Source: Methylotenera sp. (GTDB lineage Bacteria > Pseudomonadota > Gammaproteobacteria > Burkholderiales > Methylophilaceae). Taken from it: DNA of 32,979 nt. The notes beneath the pieces are model-generated. The model searched no databases and was not told where the DNA came from. It saw nothing but the letters and a program-made list of their open reading frames with translations. The stretch covers positions 1 through 32,979 of the forward strand of contig JABFSF010000012.1 in assembly GCA_013140755.1 (NCBI GenBank), given 5' to 3'. Both the position numbers and the translations under genes were made by a program. Below, piece by piece: positions 25,719 through 32,979 of the stretch (positions within the stretch are counted from its first letter, which is position 1; each line of letters opens with the position of its first letter).

Positions 25719-26621
25719 ATGAATAATCCTTTATTAGAAACTAGTATTAAAAGCCTCAAACGTATTCATCAAGGTAAAGTGCGTGATATTTACGATATTG
25801 ACGCCAATACCATGCTGTTGGTAAGTACTGATAGGCTTTCAGCCTTTGATGTGATTTTGCCTACAGGCATTGCCAATAAAGGGGCGATGCTGACGCAAAT
25901 GGCTAATTTCTGGTTTGAGCAGCTCAAAGATGTGGTGCCCAACCACCTGACTGGCATAGACCCTGCGAGCGTAGTCACCGATGCGGCTGAGAAAGCGCAA
26001 TTGGCAAATCGTTCAGTAGTGGTGAAAAAGCTAAAAGCACTGCCTATTGAAGCGATCGTGCGCGGCTATTTAGTTGGCAGCGGTTGGAAAGAATACAAAG
26101 CCAAAGGCACAGTATGTGAAATTCCGCTACCTACGGGTTTGCAAGAAGCTTCAAAATTACCACAGCCTTTATTTACGCCATCTAGCAAAGCGGCAGTAGG
26201 TGAGCATGATGAGAACATCAGCATTGCGCAAGTGGAAGCTTTAATCGGTAAAGATTTGAGCGCACAAGTGGCAAAAGTTGCGATTAAACTCTATATACAA
26301 GCGGCAGAATACGCGCTCACCAAAGGCATCATCATTGCTGATACCAAATTTGAATTTGGTTTGGATGAGCATGGCGTGCTACACGTCATGGATGAAGTAT
26401 TAACCCCCGATTCATCACGGTTTTGGCCTGCGGAAAGTTATGCAGTAGGTAAAAATCCGCCCAGCTATGATAAACAGTACGTGCGTGATTGGTTAGAAGC
26501 CAGTGGCTGGAACAAAACCCCCCCCGCGCCTGCCTTGCCAGATGATGTTGCAAGCAAAACCAGTGCAAAATATATGGAAGCGTTTGAGCGTCTTACTGGC
26601 AAGCCTTTGTCTAATACATAA
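25719..26621 (+). CDS. purC: phosphoribosylaminoimidazole-succinocarboxamide synthase
   Basis: SAICAR synthetase, which joins aspartate to CAIR in purine synthesis using ATP. 300 residues, the longer form like yeast Ade1 rather than the ~237-residue E. coli type. Motifs: IHQGKVRDIYD, STDRLSAFDVILPTGI, VRGYLVGSGWKEY, GEHDENIS, IADTKFEFG, LTPDSSRFWP. The start ATG is the second of two out-of-frame ATGs (25714 and 25719), with no strong Shine-Dalgarno. A small membrane protein gene begins 10 bases after the stop, so they are probably co-transcribed. Confidence 0.97.
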   Translation: MNNPLLETSIKSLKRIHQGKVRDIYDIDANTMLLVSTDRLSAFDVILPTGIANKGAMLTQMANFWFEQLKDVVPNHLTGIDPASVVTDAAEKAQLANRSVVVKKLKALPIEAIVRGYLVGSGWKEYKAKGTVCEIPLPTGLQEASKLPQPLFTPSSKAAVGEHDENISIAQVEALIGKDLSAQVAKVAIKLYIQAAEYALTKGIIIADTKFEFGLDEHGVLHVMDEVLTPDSSRFWPAESYAVGKNPPSYDKQYVRDWLEASGWNKTPPAPALPDDVASKTSAKYMEAFERLTGKPLSNT

Positions 26622-26631
26622 AGGAAAGCGT

Positions 26632-26937
26632 GTGGTGTTTTCACATTTAATTCAAAAGCTCAAGTCAGTCACAAAGCAACTAAAGCGTGAGGTTGAGCTC
26701 TATCGCTTAGTATTGAAGCATCCGCAAACACCATGGGCGGCTAAGTTTTTTTTAGGGTTAGCCATTGGTTACTTACTATTGCCGTTTGATTTAATTCCTG
26801 ATTTTATCCCTGTGTTAGGGCAATTAGATGATGTGGTCATTATCCCACTGCTCATTTACTTAGCGTTATTGATGATACCGCCGCGCATTATTCTGCAATG
26901 TAGAGAGCAAGTAGCAGCATCAGGGGCTGATGATTAA
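26632..26937 (+). CDS. DUF1232 (YkvA-like) small membrane protein
   Basis: About 101 residues. The signature PFDLIPDFIPVLGQLDD defines the DUF1232/YkvA family, whose members are small membrane proteins of unknown role. It has a hydrophobic segment before the motif (FFLGLAIGYLLL) and another after it (VVIIPLLIYLALLMIPP), with a basic, probably cytoplasmic N-terminus. Start is GTG at 26632 or the adjacent GTG at 26635; AAGGAAA just after the purC stop is the ribosome site. The frame is open further up, but only inside purC. No regulation is visible apart from coupling to purC. Confidence 0.85.
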   Translation: MVFSHLIQKLKSVTKQLKREVELYRLVLKHPQTPWAAKFFLGLAIGYLLLPFDLIPDFIPVLGQLDDVVIIPLLIYLALLMIPPRIILQCREQVAASGADD

Positions 26938-26987
26938 AACTAATTTACAATTTGTAATAAGACTCCCTCATTAGTTTGGTCTGCGCT

Positions 26988-26996
26988 TGCTATAAT
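26988..26996 (+). promoter_or_regulatory. extended -10 promoter of ppa
   Basis: TGCTATAAT is a perfect extended -10 (TGn plus TATAAT), 43 bases before the ppa ATG. The -35 region (TCATTA) is poor, as is common with extended -10 promoters. Confidence 0.62.
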
Positions 26997-27039
26997 TGCG
27001 CCTCAAAATTATTTAGTAATCTTTTTTAGGAATATAGTG

Positions 27040-27588
27040 ATGTCTCTTAACCAAGTGCCAACTGGCAAAGATGTGCCCAATGATTTTAATGTGATTATTG
27101 AAATCCCGATGCAGGGTGACCCTGTGAAATATGAAGTAGATAAAGAAAGCGGCGCGATTTTTGTGGATCGCTTTATGGGTACGGCAATGCAGTATCCAAC
27201 CAACTATGGTTACGTACCACACACTTTAGCTGCCGATGGTGACCCTGTAGATGTATTAGTCATCACCCCTGTGCCTTTAATCCCAGGGGTTGTGGTGCGT
27301 TGCCGTCCACTCGGGGTGCTGCTGATGGAAGATGAGGCGGGTTTAGATGCCAAAGTGCTTGCTGTTCCTGTAGAAAAAGTGTGCGGTTTGTATGGGCATC
27401 TTAAAGCGCATACCGATGTTTCTGAATGGCGTTTGAACATGATTGCCCATTTCTTTGAGCATTACAAAGATTTAGATAAAGGCAAATGGGTAAAAATTAA
27501 CGGTTGGGGCGATATTGACCAAGCGAGAAAAGAGATTTTAGAAGGTGTGGCAAACTACAACAATGCAAAAGTAAAACCTGCATTTTAG
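27040..27588 (+). CDS. ppa: inorganic pyrophosphatase, family I
   Basis: Soluble magnesium-dependent pyrophosphatase that pulls biosynthetic reactions forward by splitting PPi. 182 residues, near the E. coli size of 176. The metal-binding signature DGDPVDVLV, the upstream [18 protein letters not shown] and the later [21 protein letters not shown] are all typical. The ATG at 27040 is preferred to the overlapping GTG at 27037; AGG lies nine bases upstream. It has its own extended -10 promoter and a strong terminator, so it looks monocistronic. Confidence 0.97.
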   Translation: MSLNQVPTGKDVPNDFNVIIEIPMQGDPVKYEVDKESGAIFVDRFMGTAMQYPTNYGYVPHTLAADGDPVDVLVITPVPLIPGVVVRCRPLGVLLMEDEAGLDAKVLAVPVEKVCGLYGHLKAHTDVSEWRLNMIAHFFEHYKDLDKGKWVKINGWGDIDQARKEILEGVANYNNAKVKPAF

Positions 27589-27602
27589 TGTGGTTGATGA
27601 TG

Positions 27603-27650
27603 AGAGATAAAAGTTGCTGTATTTAAAAAAGCCTACTTTTATCTCTTTTT
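27603..27650 (+). terminator. rho-independent terminator after ppa
   Basis: AGAGATAAAAGT (27603-27614) pairs perfectly with ACTTTTATCTCT (27635-27646), followed by TTTT. The 20-base loop can add three more pairs (GCT/AGC). Lies 14 bases after ppa; no T run follows on the minus strand, so it serves ppa only. Confidence 0.8.
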
Positions 27651-27686
27651 ACATGCGTTAAGTTGCAATAGCTAAGCGAAAACTTC

Positions 27687-29048
27687 CTAAGTTAAATATT
27701 TTGCTACCATTGCATTGCTTAAATCACTTGCAACAATTGGCAAACGCACGAAATGACCACTACCTGAAGCCTCTTGTACGGGCTCACCTTTTTTGTTGAA
27801 AAGTGTGGTCACTAGCATTTCTTTGTTGCCACTTGGGTGAATAATTTGCAGTCTGTCACCGATGCCAAATTTATTTCGTGCTTCAATATCTGCCAGCCCA
27901 TTTGCAACATCATAAGCCACAATATCGCCTACGTATAAACTTTGGTTAGAGCTAGAATGCCCTTGTTTATAGTTTTGATGTTCAGCCGTATGATGACGTT
28001 GATAAAACCCATCGGTATAACCACGGTTTGCCAAGTTTTCTAAATCGCTTAGCAAGTTCCAATCAAAAGGTTTTTCAGCCAGCGCATCATCAATGGCTTG
28101 GCGATAATTTTGGCAAGTACGCGCCACGTAATAGCGCGATTTAGTACGGCCTTCAATTTTAAGGGAATCTACCCCCATTTTAATCAGCCGTTCCACATGT
28201 TCAATGGCACGTAAATCTTTGCTATTCATAATGTAAGTGCCGTGTTCGTCTTCTTCAATCGGTAACAATTCCCCTGGGCGACCTTTTTCTTCAATCAAAT
28301 ACACCTTATCGGCCAATGGGTGGCGCGGCAGGCTACCGCAACCTGAAAGGGACGATTTTTCCATTTCCGCTTTAAAGTCAAACTGGTCTAAGCGAATCAC
28401 TCCTGCGGCATCTTCTTGCGCATCATGCACTTTGTAATCCCAACGGCAGCTATTGGTACAAGTGCCTTGGTTAGGGTCGCGCTGATTAAAATAGCCAGAA
28501 AGCAAACAACGACCTGAGTAAGCAATGCATAACGCGCCATGCACAAAGACTTCTAGCTCCATCTCTGGGCATTGTTGGCGGATTTCTTCAATTTCATCTA
28601 GCGATAATTCACGTGACAAAATCACACGGGTTAAACCCAAACTTTGCCAAAATTTTACAGTAGCGTAATTTACTGTATTGGCTTGTACAGAGAGGTGCAC
28701 AGGCATTTCAGACCATTTTTCGCGCACCATCATAATCAAACCAGGGTCAGACATAATCAGCGCATCAGGCTGCATAGCAATCACAGGTGCCATATCCGCC
28801 ATATAGGTTTTCACTTTGGCGTTATGCGGTGAAATATTGCTCGCTACAAAAAATTTTTTGCCCCGCGCATGGGCTTCGTTAATGCCGATTTCCAAATTCG
28901 CCATTGAGAAATCATTATTACGCGCACGCAAGCTATAGCGAGGCTGCCCTGCATATACGGCATCCGCACCGTAGTCATACGCGGTACGCATGCGGTCTAA
29001 ATCGCCTGCTGGGGCTAATAGTTCAGGCATTTTTAATATTCTATTCAC
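27687..29048 (-). CDS. trhP: tRNA hydroxylation protein, U32 peptidase-like family (YegQ/TrhP)
   Basis: 453 residues, closely resembling E. coli YegQ (now TrhP), which with prephenate-derived chemistry forms 5-hydroxyuridine at tRNA position 34; despite the U32 'peptidase' name it is not a known protease. Signatures: PELLAPAGDLDRMR, YGADAVYAGQPRYSLR, DALIMSDPGLI and HLSVQANTVN. Four cysteines at about 174, 181, 197 and 201 (CIAYSGRC and CTNSC) are likely cluster ligands, and SLKIEGRTKS follows. Start: GTG at 29048 has GGTGAG seven bases upstream, formed by the end of the preceding yjbQ gene, while the E. coli alignment would also allow the ATG six codons in. Operon with yjbQ (4-base gap). Confidence 0.92.
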   Translation of the reverse strand: MNRILKMPELLAPAGDLDRMRTAYDYGADAVYAGQPRYSLRARNNDFSMANLEIGINEAHARGKKFFVASNISPHNAKVKTYMADMAPVIAMQPDALIMSDPGLIMMVREKWSEMPVHLSVQANTVNYATVKFWQSLGLTRVILSRELSLDEIEEIRQQCPEMELEVFVHGALCIAYSGRCLLSGYFNQRDPNQGTCTNSCRWDYKVHDAQEDAAGVIRLDQFDFKAEMEKSSLSGCGSLPRHPLADKVYLIEEKGRPGELLPIEEDEHGTYIMNSKDLRAIEHVERLIKMGVDSLKIEGRTKSRYYVARTCQNYRQAIDDALAEKPFDWNLLSDLENLANRGYTDGFYQRHHTAEHQNYKQGHSSSNQSLYVGDIVAYDVANGLADIEARNKFGIGDRLQIIHPSGNKEMLVTTLFNKKGEPVQEASGSGHFVRLPIVASDLSNAMVAKYLT

Positions 29049-29052
29049 TTAA

Positions 29053-29472
29053 TCACTCACCAATAATTTTAACAAGGACACGTTTTTTTCTGCGCCCATC
29101 AAATTCACCATAAAAAATTTGCTCCCAAGGGCCAAAATCTAATTGACCATTGGTAATGGCCACGACTACTTCGCGTCCCATGATTTGGCGTTTCATGTGC
29201 GCATCGGCGTTATCTTCTCCCGTGTCATTATGGCGATAAAACTGCAATGGCTCGTGCGGGGCAAGTTTTTCTAACCATTGTGTGTAATCATGGTGCAAAC
29301 CACGTTCATCATCGTTAATAAATACACTGGCGGTAATATGCATGGCATTCACTAGCACCAAACCTTCGCGCACACCGCTTTCACGCAGGCATTCGTTGAT
29401 TTGCTCAGTAATGCGGATAAACGCCACACGTGTGGGCGGGTTAAACCAGAGTTCTTTACGGTAACTTTTCAT
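29053..29472 (-). CDS. yjbQ: YjbQ (UPF0047) family protein
   Basis: 139 residues of the UPF0047/YjbQ family. E. coli YjbQ has weak thiamine-phosphate synthase activity, but its true role is not settled. Conserved residues are His45 in NAMHITASV, the [12 protein letters not shown] block, [19 protein letters not shown] (His81, His92) and Glu118 in [12 protein letters not shown]. These line a probable metal-binding pocket. A good ribosome site (AGGAG) precedes the ATG. It lies directly upstream of trhP with four bases between them, implying translational coupling. Confidence 0.93.
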   Translation of the reverse strand: MKSYRKELWFNPPTRVAFIRITEQINECLRESGVREGLVLVNAMHITASVFINDDERGLHHDYTQWLEKLAPHEPLQFYRHNDTGEDNADAHMKRQIMGREVVVAITNGQLDFGPWEQIFYGEFDGRRKKRVLVKIIGE

Positions 29473-29520
29473 GTGGTTAATCTCCTAGCAAAATATTGCG
29501 CTATTCTAACACCCTCAAAG

Positions 29521-29546
29521 AAAAAGGCCTCAAATAGAGACCTTTT
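29521..29546 (-). terminator. rho-independent terminator after the SoxYZ-like gene
   Basis: Read on the minus strand, AAAAGGTCTC-TATTT-GAGGCCTTTT forms a 10-bp stem with one G-U pair, followed by a T run. On the plus strand the same position is a C-A mismatch, so it favours the minus-strand transcript. Confidence 0.75.
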
Positions 29547-29571
29547 AAATCAATTAAATCAAATGACTGAT

Positions 29572-30387
29572 TTAACTTTTTACTTCCGCTATGCTGTTAA
29601 AAGACTTGCCCTCGTTGTCTGTGACAATTACTTCCAGTTTACCTTCTTCATTTGGCACAAAGTTAAATTTAAAATAGGGGTCTTCAGCCGTTCCTACGCC
29701 TACATCTACCGTCAATATAGGTTTGCCATTATATTTAAACTCGGTTTTGTTGATGTAAAAAGCAGGAATTGTTCCCTGTGAAACCAAGTCACGTTGCAAG
29801 CCAGTGCGCATAATATGTTTAACATTAAAGGTGGTTGTTGCATTGGCACCTAACTTAACATCATCCACTTTCATTTTAATTTTGCCAGCGGTGGCACGAA
29901 TCGCTGTTTCATCATTTTCAACCATCCCACCGCAACCACCTGCCGCACGAATCTCACGCGAACCTAAGTATAAATTGCCTTTAGCGTCTTCACCCACCAA
30001 ACGCACAAAAGCATCAGTTTCAAAACGAATACGAGTGGATAAGTTGAAGTTTCCTAATGCCTCAGTTAAATGATATGTGGCGGTGAGCGGTATTGGGTTT
30101 GCATCTACAAAAGCGTAGAGTTTAACAATTTTTATGCCGCCTGCAGCAGCGTTATCAACTATATAAGTGACAGGCACTTGTGCACCACTTTCGGCACGTC
30201 TAGGGGCTTCAATTTTAATAAAATCCACTTCTTTCATCGCACGTTTTGCAAAAAAAGCTTCTTTCATCACTGGCCATAGCTTAGGGTCAGATTCCGCAAA
30301 TGCACTATTTAGAAATGTGACAGATAAGCCCGCCACCAACATCAATCGGCCTAGCCAATGTTGTAATTGATTGTTCATTTTATCCAC
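29572..30387 (-). CDS. fused SoxYZ-like carrier protein (quinoprotein dehydrogenase-associated type)
   Basis: 271-residue exported protein: signal peptide to about residue 31 (LMLVAGLSVTFLNSAFA). The SoxY-like domain (about 33-155) ends in AAGGCGGM with Cys152, the swinging-arm motif that carries substrates as thioadducts in true SoxY. A SoxZ-like immunoglobulin-fold domain follows (about 165-271). In ordinary SoxY the GGCGG arm is the free C-terminus; here it is an internal link, so its Cys would work as a tethered loop. Such fusions are found in methylotrophs near PQQ-dependent alcohol dehydrogenases, with no proven role. No other sox gene or dehydrogenase is in the window. Start ATG at 30387, or the ATG three codons on; GGAG lies ~11 bases upstream. 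Confidence 0.85.
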   Translation of the reverse strand: MDKMNNQLQHWLGRLMLVAGLSVTFLNSAFAESDPKLWPVMKEAFFAKRAMKEVDFIKIEAPRRAESGAQVPVTYIVDNAAAGGIKIVKLYAFVDANPIPLTATYHLTEALGNFNLSTRIRFETDAFVRLVGEDAKGNLYLGSREIRAAGGCGGMVENDETAIRATAGKIKMKVDDVKLGANATTTFNVKHIMRTGLQRDLVSQGTIPAFYINKTEFKYNGKPILTVDVGVGTAEDPYFKFNFVPNEEGKLEVIVTDNEGKSFNSIAEVKS

Positions 30388-30452
30388 GCTCCAAAGTTAT
30401 TTGACTTACTCTTATTTAAAATATGTGACATCAGTATTGCCACGTAGTTCGC

Positions 30453-30494
30453 ATTTTAGGTGATTTTGTGCAAAGGTATGTGATGATTGTCACA
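30453..30494 (-). promoter_or_regulatory. CRP/FNR-type operator and promoter of the SoxYZ-like gene
   Basis: TGTGA-TGATTG-TCACA (30479-30494) is a perfect match to the CRP-type half-sites with a six-base spacer. On the minus strand a -10-like TAAAAT lies at 30458-30453. With a start seven bases after it (~30446), the operator centre is at about -40.5 to -41.5, the position of a class II activator that replaces the -35 element. Both neighbours are on the minus strand and ubiB ends upstream, so the only gene it can serve is the SoxYZ-like one. Confidence 0.6.
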
Positions 30495-30531
30495 AATTGA
30501 AAAAAGTTAATTTAGCTTACATTTTTAGACT

Positions 30532-32079
30532 TTATAAAACAGTACGCGCTAATAATACGGTCGTGATTGTAATTAGCAATATCATGGCAATCATTAAGCG
30601 TTTTTGCCAAACAAGATGTTGTTTTTGCACTGCAATTAAAGTTTCAACCATTTGGGTGTGTGTTGTTTGAGAGGATTGCGAAGAGGATAAAAATTCGTGT
30701 GCTAATCGTGGTAATTGTGGCGCCGTTTGGGCAATATGTGGTAGCTCTTTTTTGAGGGTCTTAAACACAGCACGCCAGCCCACTTGCTCGCTCATCCAAC
30801 GCGTTAAAAATGGTTGAGCACTTTTCCATAAATCTAAATTAGGGTCAAGCTCGCGGCCTAGACCTTCAATATTGAGTAATGTTTTTTGTAGCATAATCAG
30901 TTGAGGCTGGATAATGACCCCAAAGCGACGTGCCATTTGAAATAAGCTGAGTAAAGTGCGTCCGAAAGAAATGTCTTTTAATGGTTTGTTAAATATGGGT
31001 TCACAAATTGCACGTACAGCGGTTTCTAGCTCTTCTCGTTTAGTGTCATTTGGCACCCAACCAGCATCAATGTGAGCTTGAGCAATATCGAGGTAATCTT
31101 GATTAAAAAAAGCTAAAAAATTTCGTGCTAGATAGTATTTATCGTTGTCATTAAGCGTACCCATAATGCCAAAATCTAGCGCAATGTATTGACCATTATC
31201 CGCAACTTGAATGTTACCTGGGTGCATATCGGCATGAAAGAAACCATCTCTAAACACTTGTGTGAAAAATATGGCGACACCATCATGTGCTAACTTGCTT
31301 AAATTGATATTTTTTTCAATCAATACATCGCGCTGGTTGATGGGTGTTCCATGCATACGCTGCATCACCATGACCTCTTTACGACACCAATCCCAATAGA
31401 CTTCTGGCACGATGAGTGCAGGCTGTTGGTCATGATTTGTAAAATTACGCTTTAATAAGCTGCAATTGGCGGCTTCTAGTGTTAAATTGAGTTCACTTTG
31501 CGTATGACGCGCAAATTCAGCCACAATTTCACGTGGTTTAAGCTGTTTAGCTTCTTTAGAAATTGCTTGTAATGCCCATGCAATGGTATCCATTAAACGT
31601 AAATCTTTAGCAATCGTCTGCGCAATATTGGGGCGTAACACCTTGACCGCCACAGGATGCTCATTAGGTAAGTGCGCAAAGTGGACTTGCGCCACAGAGG
31701 CACTTGCAATCGGTATTTGATCAAATTGTGAAAATAACGCTGTGATTGGTTGATTAAAAGCTTCGCTAATGACTTCCTCAACTTGAGCAAATGCAAATGG
31801 TGGAACTTGGTCTTGAAGTTTGGCTAGCTCATCTGCAATATCAAGTGGAATTAAATCACGACGCGTGGATAGCATTTGACCAAATTTCACAAAAATTGGT
31901 CCAAGGGCCTCTAAGGCTAACCTTAAACATTCACCGCGTGTGTGTTTTTGGCTTCGCCAAAAGAGTAACTTGCTAATAATATATTGAAATAGCTTGAGTT
32001 TGTGATGATGCGTTACAAGTTCATCTAAGCGAAAACGCAAGCCAATGTAAATGATGTAGAAAAGTCGTAAAATTTGCAT
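30532..32079 (-). CDS. ubiB: UbiB, atypical kinase-like protein for ubiquinone synthesis
   Basis: Member of the ABC1/ADCK/UbiB atypical kinase family, needed for ubiquinone synthesis and thought to extract or handle membrane-bound intermediates using ATP. 515 residues. The signature KxGQ is KFGQ at 65-68, the alanine-rich loop is ASASVAQVH (~125-133), Lys146 is in VAVKVLRP, and the metal site is in HADMHPGN and LDFGIMG. The last ~20 residues are hydrophobic (LMIAMILLITITTVLLA), a membrane anchor. I chose the ATG at 32079 since MQILRLFYIIYIGLRFRLDEL matches the family N-terminus; an ATG 14 codons earlier would overlap ubiJ by 23 bases. Confidence 0.94.
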   Translation of the reverse strand: MQILRLFYIIYIGLRFRLDELVTHHHKLKLFQYIISKLLFWRSQKHTRGECLRLALEALGPIFVKFGQMLSTRRDLIPLDIADELAKLQDQVPPFAFAQVEEVISEAFNQPITALFSQFDQIPIASASVAQVHFAHLPNEHPVAVKVLRPNIAQTIAKDLRLMDTIAWALQAISKEAKQLKPREIVAEFARHTQSELNLTLEAANCSLLKRNFTNHDQQPALIVPEVYWDWCRKEVMVMQRMHGTPINQRDVLIEKNINLSKLAHDGVAIFFTQVFRDGFFHADMHPGNIQVADNGQYIALDFGIMGTLNDNDKYYLARNFLAFFNQDYLDIAQAHIDAGWVPNDTKREELETAVRAICEPIFNKPLKDISFGRTLLSLFQMARRFGVIIQPQLIMLQKTLLNIEGLGRELDPNLDLWKSAQPFLTRWMSEQVGWRAVFKTLKKELPHIAQTAPQLPRLAHEFLSSSQSSQTTHTQMVETLIAVQKQHLVWQKRLMIAMILLITITTVLLARTVL

Positions 32080-32098
32080 AGATTGATGGCGTATGGGG

Positions 32099-32695
32099 TT
32101 ATGGCAAATCTGCGTGGACATTTGTTTGCGTAAGCAGTTTGTTTAATCTTTTTTCAAAGCGTTCAGCATCTGCGCGCAAAGTATCCACTTCACTAATAAA
32201 TTGCTCAACATGGCGTTTTTTAGCAATGACAGGTTTTTCTTCCTGCCAATACTCGCTTAGCATGTTGGCTACATTGAGACTGCTATCTTTCACCGCTTGC
32301 GTTGCACGTTTCCCAAACTGAGTTATTGAGTAAGCAGGCACATCGCCTACCAGCTTGCTTAAATCCTCTTCAATATCCCATCGCATATTACTTAACACTT
32401 TAGCAAGCGCACTTGCAAGGGCGGTATTGCCTTCTATTTTAATCTGCAATTTTGCGGTTTCATCTTTTGCCATTAAGCGTAACAATAGGCTAGGCGTGAT
32501 GATCACTGCACAATCAGGCGTACAGGTGTCGCCCGCGATAGCTAAGCTACCATTTTCAAGAATGATGAGCGAAACGTGAGTTGATGCGATATTGAATTGT
32601 ATCGCTTGCCCCGCAAAGCACTGCAATAAACCATTTGCCCAAGCGTTTTGCGCAATGAGATGTTGAAGCACCTGTGTAGCGAGACCTTTAAACAT
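32099..32695 (-). CDS. ubiJ: ubiquinone biosynthesis accessory factor UbiJ (SCP2 domain)
   Basis: 198 residues. The N-terminal ~110 residues are an SCP2-like lipid-binding domain (IQFNIASTHVSLIILENGSL, DCAVIITPSLLLRLM), which in E. coli binds polyprenyl intermediates for the soluble Ubi complex. The C-terminal part (about 155-195, VEQFISEVDTLRADAERFEKR within it) is a probable coiled coil. Placement between ubiE and ubiB is the standard order, which makes the call firm despite modest conservation. The ubiB start lies 19 bases after its stop. Confidence 0.9.
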   Translation of the reverse strand: MFKGLATQVLQHLIAQNAWANGLLQCFAGQAIQFNIASTHVSLIILENGSLAIAGDTCTPDCAVIITPSLLLRLMAKDETAKLQIKIEGNTALASALAKVLSNMRWDIEEDLSKLVGDVPAYSITQFGKRATQAVKDSSLNVANMLSEYWQEEKPVIAKKRHVEQFISEVDTLRADAERFEKRLNKLLTQTNVHADLP

Positions 32696-32712
32696 AGTGA
32701 AATCATTAAGCC

Positions 32713-32979
32713 TTAAGTTTTGTAGCCTTTATGTAATGCCACCACACCTGCGGCAAGGTTGTAATAATCCACTTTACTTAAACCTGCATCGCTCATCATT
32801 TGTTTTAAAGTTTCTTGATCAGGGTGCATACGAATTGACTCTGCAAGATATTGGTAGCTTTCAGCATCTTTGGCCAGTAACTTGCCCATTAAAGGTAATA
32901 ATTTAAACGAGTACGCATCGTACACTTTGCTTAAGGGCGACCATACTTTTGAGAATTCCAGCACTAATAAATCTACCAC
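32713..32979 (-). CDS. ubiE: ubiquinone/menaquinone C-methyltransferase UbiE, C-terminal part
   Basis: Cut by the right edge of the window; only the last 88-89 residues are seen. [37 protein letters not shown] and [17 protein letters not shown] are the conserved C-terminal end of UbiE, which methylates the quinone ring using S-adenosylmethionine. The methyl-donor-binding N-terminal half lies beyond the window. ubiJ follows after 17 bases on the same strand. Confidence 0.96.
   Translation of the reverse strand: MVDLLVLEFSKVWSPLSKVYDAYSFKLLPLMGKLLAKDAESYQYLAESIRMHPDQETLKQMMSDAGLSKVDYYNLAAGVVALHKGYKT

Noticed and set aside
27603-27650. Long perfect inverted repeat as a mobile element end or CRISPR repeat
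   Set aside because: It is a single stem-loop followed by a T run just after ppa, which is fully explained as a terminator.
28237-28437. Short plus-strand frames inside trhP
   Set aside because: Antisense shadows of a well-conserved gene with no ribosome site or family likeness.

Overview
The window looks like chromosome of a betaproteobacterial methylotroph of the Methylophilaceae type (Methylotenera/Methylophilus relatives). This is inferred from recalled family resemblance and gene content: a proteobacterial-type GshA, the ubiE-ubiJ-ubiB, pilD-coaE-zapD-yacG, miaB-phoH and lipB-lipA blocks, and a fused SoxYZ-like carrier of the kind found with quinoprotein dehydrogenases. No rRNA, tRNA or CRISPR array was seen. 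Almost everything is core housekeeping; the one clearly disturbed stretch is about 17.6-19.5 kb.

Layout. 0-1.1 kb: 3' part of a secreted RTX calcium-binding protein. 1.1-5.7 kb: a DinG/YoaA-type helicase, an NlpC/P60 hydrolase, a Rdx (SelW-like) protein and the CtpA protease. 5.8-8.1 kb: argJ and a Nudix-ThiE fusion. 8.1-11.1 kb, minus strand: a PCu(A)C copper chaperone, yacG, zapD, coaE and pilD. 11.3-14.5 kb: a di-iron ODP-like protein, then phoH and miaB on the minus strand. 14.6-17.6 kb: lipB, lipA, gshA.

17.6-19.8 kb is the accessory patch. It holds an AT-rich membrane protein of unknown family, a double-hairpin palindromic repeat, and a dead glutathione synthetase gene (gshB). The gshB remnant carries a two-base CT expansion and is then joined to the last ~30 codons of an IS3-family transposase. 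gshA next door is intact, so the glutathione pathway is broken at this locus after gamma-glutamylcysteine unless another gshB exists elsewhere.

19.8-27.6 kb is central metabolism on the plus strand: tkt, gap, pgk, pyk, purC, a small DUF1232 protein and ppa. Clear rho-independent terminators follow tkt, pgk and ppa. 27.7-33.0 kb is on the minus strand: trhP/yegQ with yjbQ, the fused SoxYZ-like carrier behind a CRP/FNR-type operator, and the ubiquinone block ubiE(partial)-ubiJ-ubiB.

I did not find a convincing multi-gene novel system. The best leads are the gshB lesion with its surroundings, the unknown membrane protein, the SoxYZ fusion with its well-placed operator, and an unassigned minus-strand reading frame next to the IS remnant. 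Starts were moved from the longest possible frame for ctpA, coaE, lipB, pgk, ppa, ubiB and the DUF1232 gene, for the reasons given in each entry.
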